Origin: Bacilli bacterium | GTDB lineage: Bacteria; Bacillota_I; Bacilli_A; RF39; UBA660 | Direction of reading: 5' to 3' | Assembly: GCA_022793565.1 (NCBI GenBank) | Contig: JAAWDC010000029.1 | Coordinates: 1-6,773 of the forward strand | DNA length: 6,773 nt | Part shown: one piece after another, positions 1-4,254 of the stretch | Numbering within the stretch: position 1 is the stretch's first letter | How the letters are laid out: each line of letters starts with the position of its first letter | The notes under the pieces: generated by a model | What the model saw: the letters and a program-made list of their open reading frames with translations, nothing else | What the model was told of the DNA's origin: nothing | The model's database searches: none | Position numbers and translations under genes: made by a program

Positions 1-1
1 A

Positions 2-400
2 GTGAAGAGATGTCGTAATTATTCTAGGACTTGTCGATTGCTTGAACAAATGCTTTCTACATATTCTGGGAGTGTTCAAATTCAATCTTTTGATTTTCGA
101 ATTGTTCGGTGGTTTTTGAAAAAGAAAAAGTATTCTACGGGGTTATTAGTTTCACCAAATTCAAGGAATCAATATTATTGGTATTATTTGCTTGTGAATT
201 CTTTCTTTTTTGTTCATTTTATTATACGACCTTCCTTTGTTTCCTATGACTGGAAAGGGCTTCCTTCTTCGTTTATCACTCAGTTAAAAAAGAAGGGAAT
301 GCTTATTTATCTTTGGACTATTCGCACTGAAAAAGAGTTGGATTTCGCGAAGAAATATGGGGATTTTTATATTGCAGAAGACCTTGGCTCTTTTCGTTGA
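2..400 (+). CDS. Glycerophosphodiester phosphodiesterase family protein, C-terminal part (5' end outside window)
   Basis: About 132 residues remain of a GDPD-family TIM-barrel enzyme, which normally has about 240 residues and hydrolyses glycerophosphodiesters (deacylated phospholipids) to glycerol-3-phosphate and an alcohol. The late barrel strands are recognisable: VQIQSFDFRIV near residues 25-35, the GLLV strand near 47-50, a RPSFVSYDWKGLP segment near 77-89, and the closing LIYLWTIRTEKELDFAKKYG and AEDLGSF strands, which correspond to the family's 'vy.WTvrt..e...a...gad.iitD.P' ending. The catalytic His/Asp/Glu residues lie in the N-terminal half and are not visible. The GTG at position 2 is almost certainly internal, because the fragment starts mid-domain. 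The TGA stop at 398-400 overlaps the -35 element of the gpsB promoter, and no terminator is visible between the two genes. The family assignment is fairly secure; substrate and location cannot be judged from this fragment. Confidence 0.82.
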   Translation: MKRCRNYSRTCRLLEQMLSTYSGSVQIQSFDFRIVRWFLKKKKYSTGLLVSPNSRNQYYWYYLLVNSFFFVHFIIRPSFVSYDWKGLPSSFITQLKKKGMLIYLWTIRTEKELDFAKKYGDFYIAEDLGSFR

Positions 401-425
401 CTTTTTTTAAGAACTTTGGGATAAT
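397..425 (+). promoter_or_regulatory. Predicted sigma-A-type promoter of gpsB
   Basis: A -35 box TTGACT (397-402) and a -10 box GATAAT (420-425) are separated by exactly 17 bases, each box one mismatch from consensus. Transcription would start near 432, giving a leader of about 20 bases before the gpsB start. The -35 box overlaps the TGA stop of the preceding gene. It may also serve rnpB and the genes beyond it, since no terminator follows gpsB. Confidence 0.7.
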
Positions 426-450
426 AGTAGCATAAGGGATTGGTGATAAA

Positions 451-813
451 ATGATGCAAGAAAAGATTTCTTTAACACCACAAGATATATTAGAGAGGGA
501 ATTTAAAATTGATACTAGAGGGTATCGTTTAAAAGAAGTTGATCAATTTTTAGATCAGATTATCGGTGATTATGAGCAGTTTTATGCTATAATCAAAGGT
601 CTCGAGAAAGAAAAAGAAGATTTGTTAAAAGAGATTATGAACTTGAAACGAGAACTTAGAAATGTTAGAATGAGTATCGATATCGCTAAGACAAGTGATA
701 AAGAGGTTACGAACATGGATATTATTCGGCGTGTTTCTAATCTTGAAAAAATTGTTTACGGAAAATCTTCTGCATTGGAAGAAGACAGTGAACTAGATGA
801 AGATGATCTATAG
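451..813 (+). CDS. gpsB: GpsB, cell division/peptidoglycan synthesis adaptor (DivIVA family)
   Basis: GpsB is a small cytoplasmic membrane-associated adaptor that links penicillin-binding proteins and other wall enzymes to the division and elongation machinery of Firmicutes. The N-terminal DivIVA/GpsB domain (residues 4-40) carries KISLTPQDILEREFK and RGYRLKEVDQFLD; Tyr25, Asp31 and Asp35 occupy the positions known in B. subtilis GpsB to bind the SxRxxR motif of PBPs. A coiled coil follows (about 40-75), then the C-terminal oligomerisation motif TNMDIIRRVSNLEKIVYGK (87-105), nearly the B. subtilis version. An acidic tail (106-120, EEDSELDEDDL) extends past where B. subtilis GpsB ends. Two adjacent ATGs (451, 454) are possible: the ribosome binding site GGTGA (442-446) is 4 bases from the first and 7 from the second, so the protein may really start at 454. 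It is flanked by rnpB, as in B. subtilis. Confidence 0.93.
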   Translation: MMQEKISLTPQDILEREFKIDTRGYRLKEVDQFLDQIIGDYEQFYAIIKGLEKEKEDLLKEIMNLKRELRNVRMSIDIAKTSDKEVTNMDIIRRVSNLEKIVYGKSSALEEDSELDEDDL

Positions 814-1166
814 TAGTACTTTGACAAACGCTGTATTTTTATAATATAGAGGAAAGTCCATGCTCACAAAAGCTGGAATGCTTTTAGTGTTCGTGCTAAG
901 GGAAAAAATAACCTTAGGTAGTTTTATACTAACGGCGATGAGGATTCCTAAGTTTTTTAAATATGGAATTAGTAATTGTAAAGTGCCGCAGTGACGATAC
1001 TTTTCGAAAGAAAAGAGTGAAACGTGGTAAACCCCGCGAGTGAGAAACCCAAATTTGGTAGGGGAGCTTCGAGGAAGGAATTATAACGGAATCGGGGACC
1101 GATTTGTTCGGTAGATAAATGTTTGTCACCTAGAAATAGGTACAGAACATGGCTTATAAAGTACTA
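814..1166 (+). ncRNA. rnpB: RNase P RNA, bacterial B type (catalytic RNA of ribonuclease P)
   Basis: This is the ribozyme that removes 5' leaders from pre-tRNAs together with the RnpA protein. Visible landmarks, in order: P1 5' strand TAGTACTTT (814-822), which pairs with AAAGTACTA (1158-1166); P2 GACAAAC (823-829) with GTTTGTC (1121-1127); P3 hairpin (831-837/843-849); the universal core GAGGAAAGTCC (849-859); the AGTGTTCGTGCTAAGGG region typical of B-type RNAs; AAAGTGCCGCAGTGACGA (about 980-997); a GAAA-loop P12-type hairpin (1000-1015); GGTAAACCCC and GAGAAACCCAAATTTGGTAGG (from about 1026); a GAAA-capped hairpin (1128-1141); and the P4 3' strand ACATGGCTTA. The sequence aligns closely with B. 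subtilis rnpB but is shorter (about 353 versus about 400 bases), mainly from trimmed peripheral helices. The ends are inferred from P1 pairing, and P1 can extend to 811/1169. The opposite-strand reading frame here is not a gene. Confidence 0.96.
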
Positions 1167-1193
1167 TTATTTTGATTAATAGAGGTGTTTTAA

Positions 1194-1688
1194 ATGAAAG
1201 AGATTGGAGCCTATTTAAAGCAAGCTCGAGTGAAAAACGGTGTAAGTTTGGAAGAGGTGAGCGAGGATTTAAATATTTCTATTGTCCAACTTGAGAATAT
1301 TGAGGAAGGAAATGCTCGTGCATTTAAAGATGTTTTTTCTCTTCGAGATTATGTGAAGGATTATGCGAAATATTTGGGTCTTAATGTTAATAAGTTATCC
1401 GATGAGTTTAATGATTTTATGTTTGAGCGGACTTCAAAAATTTCGTTAGCACAGATTAAAAATAAAAAAGGCGAGAATGTAAACACTAAGAAGGATCAAA
1501 TTGCATCTCCATATACTAAAATTCCTATTCGTAAAGATTTTCCTATAAAACCTGTTTTGGGAATTCTAGTTGGGATTGTAATTTTTATGTTACTTATATT
1601 GGTTATTATTCGTCTTTCTTCAAGAGATGATCCTATGACAAATGAATTGTTAGGAAATGGGAGTGAAGTATATGAATTTACCTACTAA
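1194..1688 (+). CDS. rodZ: RodZ/YmfM-like membrane protein with N-terminal helix-turn-helix domain
   Basis: RodZ links the MreB actin-like cytoskeleton to cell-wall elongation from the inner face of the membrane. Residues 1-68 form a Cro/C1-type HTH domain (IGAYLKQARVKNGVSLEEVS, then LNISIVQLENIEEGN and the DYVKDYAKYLGLN helix typical of RodZ). A polar lysine-rich linker spans about 80-118, one transmembrane segment lies at about 119-140, and only about 24 residues follow outside, so the periplasmic DUF4115 domain of longer RodZ proteins is absent. The ribosome binding site AGAGGTG (1181-1187) is 6 bases from the ATG. The gene lies 27 bases after rnpB with no obvious promoter of its own and overlaps pgsA by 17 bases, matching the ymfM-pgsA pair of B. 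subtilis. A membrane-anchored HTH regulator is the alternative, but the synteny favours the RodZ role. Confidence 0.8.
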   Translation: MKEIGAYLKQARVKNGVSLEEVSEDLNISIVQLENIEEGNARAFKDVFSLRDYVKDYAKYLGLNVNKLSDEFNDFMFERTSKISLAQIKNKKGENVNTKKDQIASPYTKIPIRKDFPIKPVLGILVGIVIFMLLILVIIRLSSRDDPMTNELLGNGSEVYEFTY

Positions 1689-2259
1689 GCTTACAATTGT
1701 TCGTATTTTTTTGGCAATTGTTTTAATGTTATTGCTGATATTCCCATTTGATTTAATTGGGGTAGAGATTCCAGTTGTTCGAAGTGTTATCGATATGGAT
1801 TTACGGTATATTATTGCAGGTGGTATTTTTATCGTGGCAAGTCTTACTGATTTTTTAGATGGGTATTTGGCTCGTAGATATGATATGGTTACAGATCTTG
1901 GAAAAATGCTAGATTCTATCGCAGATAAAATCTTGGTAAATCCTGTACTGATTATTTTTTCTGCTGAGGGTTTAATTCATCCTCTTGTACCAGTTATTAT
2001 TATTACTAGAGATATTGTAGTAAACGCCATTAAAATGGAAGCTTCTATCAAAGGTAGAGTGGTTGCAGCCATCTCTTCTGGAAAAATTAAAACAGCAACT
2101 ATGTTACTTGGAATGACTTTACTTTTCTTTAGCAATATGCCATTTGAATATTTGGGAGTTCGTGTTGATTTATTCTTTATTTATTTTGCAACCATCATGT
2201 CTCTGGTTTCTATGGTTCAATATTATTCTATTAATAGAAAGATACTTTTTACAGATTAA
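1672..2259 (+). CDS. pgsA: CDP-diacylglycerol--glycerol-3-phosphate 3-phosphatidyltransferase (PgsA)
   Basis: PgsA is an integral membrane enzyme that makes phosphatidylglycerol phosphate from CDP-diacylglycerol and glycerol-3-phosphate, the committed step to phosphatidylglycerol and cardiolipin. The full CDP-alcohol phosphotransferase signature is present: Asp60, Asp63-Gly64, Ala67-Arg68, Gly77, Asp81 and Asp85 (D-x2-DG-x2-AR-x8-G-x3-D-x3-D), binding metal and CDP. The N-terminal NLPTKLTIVRIFLAI is typical of the family, and several hydrophobic segments follow (about 12-30, 46-62, 88-115, 143-157, 170-186). Length is 195 residues, normal for PgsA. The ATG at 1672 is chosen over an in-frame ATG at 1657 because GGGAGTGA (1659-1666) sits at good spacing before 1672, while the upstream ATG has its AGGA only one base away. 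The start lies inside the rodZ 3' end, suggesting translational coupling. A terminator follows directly. Confidence 0.93.
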   Translation: MNLPTKLTIVRIFLAIVLMLLLIFPFDLIGVEIPVVRSVIDMDLRYIIAGGIFIVASLTDFLDGYLARRYDMVTDLGKMLDSIADKILVNPVLIIFSAEGLIHPLVPVIIITRDIVVNAIKMEASIKGRVVAAISSGKIKTATMLLGMTLLFFSNMPFEYLGVRVDLFFIYFATIMSLVSMVQYYSINRKILFTD

Positions 2260-2282
2260 AGGTCGAAAGGCCTCTTTTTTTT
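2260..2282 (+). terminator. Rho-independent terminator after pgsA
   Basis: AGGTC (2260-2264) pairs with GGCCT (2269-2273), including one G-U pair, around a GAAA tetraloop. An eight-T run follows (2275-2282). The hairpin starts directly after the pgsA TAA, so the rodZ-pgsA transcript should end here. Confidence 0.85.
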
Positions 2283-2314
2283 GTATAATAATATTTGTAG
2301 AGAGCAATTGAATA

Positions 2315-2344
2315 CGAACAAATATTTTCTAAAACATTTGTTTG
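2315..2344 (+). promoter_or_regulatory. Candidate SOS (LexA-type) operator dyads upstream of recA
   Basis: CGAACAAATATTTT (2315-2328) matches the Bacillus LexA box CGAACRNRYGTTCG at 11 of 14 positions by eye, with an intact left half and a degenerate right half. AAAACATTTGTTTG (2331-2344) matches at 10 of 14. The outer halves CGAACAAAT and ATTTGTTTG also form a nearly perfect inverted repeat (8 of 9) across the region. recA is classically LexA-regulated in Bacilli, which makes this plausible, but neither box is canonical and A/T-rich DNA gives partial matches by chance. Confidence 0.4.
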
Positions 2345-2352
2345 AAAATGTG

Positions 2353-2381
2353 TTGCATTTTTTTGTTTTTTATATTATGAT
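2353..2381 (+). promoter_or_regulatory. Predicted recA promoter
   Basis: A good -10 box TATGAT (2376-2381) lies 17 bases after a weak -35 box TTGCAT (2353-2358). Transcription would start near 2388, leaving a short leader ending in AGGAGG (2404-2409), 5 bases before the recA ATG. The weak -35 would suit a regulated promoter. The candidate LexA dyads end 8 bases upstream of the -35 box. Confidence 0.55.
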
Positions 2382-2414
2382 TAGTTTGTCAGTATAGAAA
2401 TATAGGAGGTTTTT

Positions 2415-3428
2415 ATGGCAAAGGCAGAAAATAGTGGAAATAAAGATTTAGCACTTGAGAAAGTGCTTAGTGATATTGAAAAACAATTTGGAAAAGGTTC
2501 AATTATGAAACTTGGAGATAATAAACATTTAGAGTTAGATGTTACTCCGAGTGGTAGCTTATCCTTAGATATTGCTTTAGGAGTTGGAGGATATCCTAAG
2601 GGAAGAATTATAGAGATATATGGGCCAGAATCTAGTGGTAAAACAACTTTTGCACTTCATGCGATTGCGGAAGTTCAAAAACAAGGTGGTAGAGCTGCAT
2701 TTATCGATGCAGAGCATGCATTAGATCCAGTATATGCTAAAAATTTGGGTGTTGATATTAACGAATTATTATTAGCGCAGCCAGATACAGGAGAACAGGC
2801 TTTAGAAATTTGTGAGGCACTTGTTCGTAGTGAAGCTGTTAATATTGTAGTAATCGATAGTGTTGCAGCACTTGTTCCTCAAGCTGAAATTGATGGTGAT
2901 ATGGGGGACTCTCACGTTGGACTTCAAGCAAGACTTATGAGTCAAGCTCTTAGAAAGCTTTCTGGTACGATTAATAAAACAAAAACAACGGCAATTTTTA
3001 TTAATCAATTGAGAGAAAAGGTTGGTGTTATGTTTGGTAATCCTGAAACTACACCAGGAGGGCGTGCACTTAAATTTTATTCTAGTATTCGTCTTGATGT
3101 TCGTCGTAGTGAAGCTTTAAAAATGGGAGACGGAATTGTTGGAAATAAGACGAATGTTAAAGTTGTTAAAAATAAGGTTGCTCCACCATTTAAGACAGCA
3201 GTTGTTGATATTATGTATGGGGAAGGTGTTTCTCGTGAGGGAGAGTTAATTGATTTAGCAAGTGATTGTGGTGTGTTAGATAAAAGTGGATCTTGGTATG
3301 CTTATCAAGGAGAGAAAATTGGACAGGGAAAAGAGAATGTTAAGTTATTCTTGAAAGATCATAAAGATTTAGCAGATGCAATCGAAGCTAAAGTACGTGA
3401 ATATTATGGAATTAGTGAGAAAAAATAA
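2415..3428 (+). CDS. recA: RecA recombinase
   Basis: RecA forms ATP-dependent filaments on single-stranded DNA, catalyses homologous strand exchange and triggers LexA self-cleavage. Nearly every family hallmark is visible: the N-terminal polymerisation helix ([19 protein letters not shown], about 17-34), Walker A GPESSGKT (70-77), catalytic Glu100 in IDAEHALDP, Walker B ending in Asp148 ([11 protein letters not shown]), DNA-binding loop L1 around residues 159-170 ([20 protein letters not shown]), and loop L2 around 198-215 ([20 protein letters not shown]), followed by the C-terminal domain. At 337 residues it lacks the strongly acidic tail of E. coli RecA and ends in SEKK. The AGGAGG ribosome binding site with 5-base spacing fixes the start. 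It is transcribed alone, between the pgsA terminator and a weaker terminator of its own. cinA, often directly upstream, is absent. Confidence 0.98.
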   Translation: MAKAENSGNKDLALEKVLSDIEKQFGKGSIMKLGDNKHLELDVTPSGSLSLDIALGVGGYPKGRIIEIYGPESSGKTTFALHAIAEVQKQGGRAAFIDAEHALDPVYAKNLGVDINELLLAQPDTGEQALEICEALVRSEAVNIVVIDSVAALVPQAEIDGDMGDSHVGLQARLMSQALRKLSGTINKTKTTAIFINQLREKVGVMFGNPETTPGGRALKFYSSIRLDVRRSEALKMGDGIVGNKTNVKVVKNKVAPPFKTAVVDIMYGEGVSREGELIDLASDCGVLDKSGSWYAYQGEKIGQGKENVKLFLKDHKDLADAIEAKVREYYGISEKK

Positions 3429-3433
3429 AATAG

Positions 3434-3468
3434 GAAGAGGAAAATGAAAAAGAAATTTTCTTCTTTTT
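3434..3468 (+). terminator. Probable terminator after recA
   Basis: GAAGAGGAAAA (3434-3444) can pair with TTTTCTTCTTT (3456-3466) in an 11-bp stem with two G-U pairs and an 11-base loop. A run of five Ts (3464-3468) overlaps the stem base. It is A/U-rich and lacks a clean separate T tract, so it is weaker than the other two terminators here. Its position between recA and a new promoter supports it. Confidence 0.45.
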
Positions 3469-3470
3469 GT

Positions 3471-3498
3471 TTGTCATTTTTGACTGTTGTGCTATGCT
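3471..3498 (+). promoter_or_regulatory. Predicted promoter of the ABC transporter cassette
   Basis: A -35 box TTGTCA (3471-3476, one mismatch) is followed after 16 bases by the -10 box TATGCT (3493-3498), preceded by TG at the extended -10 position (3490-3491). Transcription would begin near 3505, just ahead of the AGGAG ribosome binding site (3511-3515). This makes the transporter a separate transcription unit from recA. Confidence 0.6.
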
Positions 3499-3523
3499 TA
3501 GTAATAGAATAGGAGTTGGAGTC

Positions 3524-4246
3524 ATGAAAGTGTTAGATGCTACTGGAATTAAGAAAAAATTCGGAAAAAATGAGATTCTTCATTCCATAGATATTAGTCT
3601 AGAAGAAGGAGAAATCGTCGGTTTTGTTGGTCCTAATGGTGCGGGGAAGTCTACTTTTATTAAATCTATTTTAGGACTTTATCATATCGATGGTGGTTCT
3701 ATTCAAATTTGTGGATATGATTTAAATAAAGATTTTGAAAAAGCATTAAAAAATGTAGGATGTATCATTGAAAATCCTGATCTATATGATAATATTTCAG
3801 GCTCAAAAAATTTAAAAATAACTTCTTTAATGTATGGACTAAAAAATAATCAAAAAAGTATAGATGCGATTGTTAAATTGGTCAAACTAGAAAATAGAAT
3901 CCATGATAAAGTAAAAACATATTCTTTGGGAATGAAACAGAGATTAGGACTAGCACAAGCACTTTTAAATCAACCTAAATTATTGATTTTAGACGAACCT
4001 ACCAATGGACTTGATCCATTAGGAATTAAAGAATTAAGAGAAATGCTAAAACAAATTAATAAAGTATATGGAATAACTATTTTTATTTCGAGTCATATTT
4101 TATCTGAAATAGAAAATGTATGTAATCGTATTATTATGATAGATCATGGAAATATTATTGAAAGTGTTTCTATGGATGAAATTAAAGATAAAAATATTAG
4201 TTTAGAGGAAGAGTTTTTAGAGAAAACTACTGGAAGTATTGGGTAG
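3524..4246 (+). CDS. ABC transporter ATP-binding protein, BcrA/LanF-like
   Basis: This is the cytoplasmic ATPase that powers the permease encoded next. The start is ATG 3524, which has AGGAG (3511-3515) 8 bases before it; longer in-frame starts upstream would run through the promoter. The 240-residue protein shows Walker A GPNGAGKST (36-44), a signature motif YSLGMKQR (133-140) in the degenerate form common to the BcrA/NatA/LanF group, Walker B LLILDEP (153-159) with catalytic Glu158, the D-loop GLDP (162-165) and the switch His191 (ISSHILSE). The Q-loop position carries Glu83 (IIENPDLY) instead of Gln, as in the 'E-loop' described for lantibiotic-immunity LanF ATPases and BcrA-like proteins. 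This subfamily often exports or expels antimicrobial peptides, but the substrate is not knowable from the ATPase alone. The stop is 8 bases from the permease start, so the two are co-translated. Confidence 0.92.
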   Translation: MKVLDATGIKKKFGKNEILHSIDISLEEGEIVGFVGPNGAGKSTFIKSILGLYHIDGGSIQICGYDLNKDFEKALKNVGCIIENPDLYDNISGSKNLKITSLMYGLKNNQKSIDAIVKLVKLENRIHDKVKTYSLGMKQRLGLAQALLNQPKLLILDEPTNGLDPLGIKELREMLKQINKVYGITIFISSHILSEIENVCNRIIMIDHGNIIESVSMDEIKDKNISLEEEFLEKTTGSIG

Positions 4247-4254
4247 GTGATAGT

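Noticed and set aside
398..400. TGA read as tryptophan (Mycoplasma-type code)
   Set aside because: TGA ends the GDPD frame exactly where the family ends, tryptophans elsewhere use TGG, and no gene needs TGA read-through. With only one TGA stop in view this is supportive, not proof.
821..850. TTGACA (821-826) followed by TATAAT (840-845) at the rnpB 5' end, resembling a promoter
   Set aside because: The spacer is only 13 bases, and both elements are explained by RNase P helices P1, P2 and P3; a start there would remove the 5' part of the RNA.
929..1129. Reverse-strand 66-codon frame
   Set aside because: It lies wholly inside the conserved RNase P RNA, resembles no protein I know, and has no ribosome binding site context; it is antisense chance.
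1657..1671. Upstream in-frame ATG for pgsA
   Set aside because: Its AGGA is only one base away, while the ATG at 1672 has GGGAGTGA at proper spacing and matches the usual PgsA N-terminus.
2283..2414. Riboswitch, tRNA, CRISPR or phage attachment site in the intergenic gaps
   Set aside because: I looked in 2283-2414, 3429-3523 and 5903-6022 and found only promoters, short dyads, terminators and ribosome sites; nothing matches a known aptamer core, a tRNA or regularly spaced repeats.
2802..3008. Reverse-strand 68-codon frame inside recA
   Set aside because: It is a shadow of a strongly conserved coding sequence, with low-complexity Asn/Lys/Cys-rich translation.
3467..3523. N-terminal extension of the ABC ATPase from an upstream TTG
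   Set aside because: It would translate through the predicted promoter, has no good ribosome site, and adds residues absent from the family; ATG 3524 has AGGAG 8 bases upstream.
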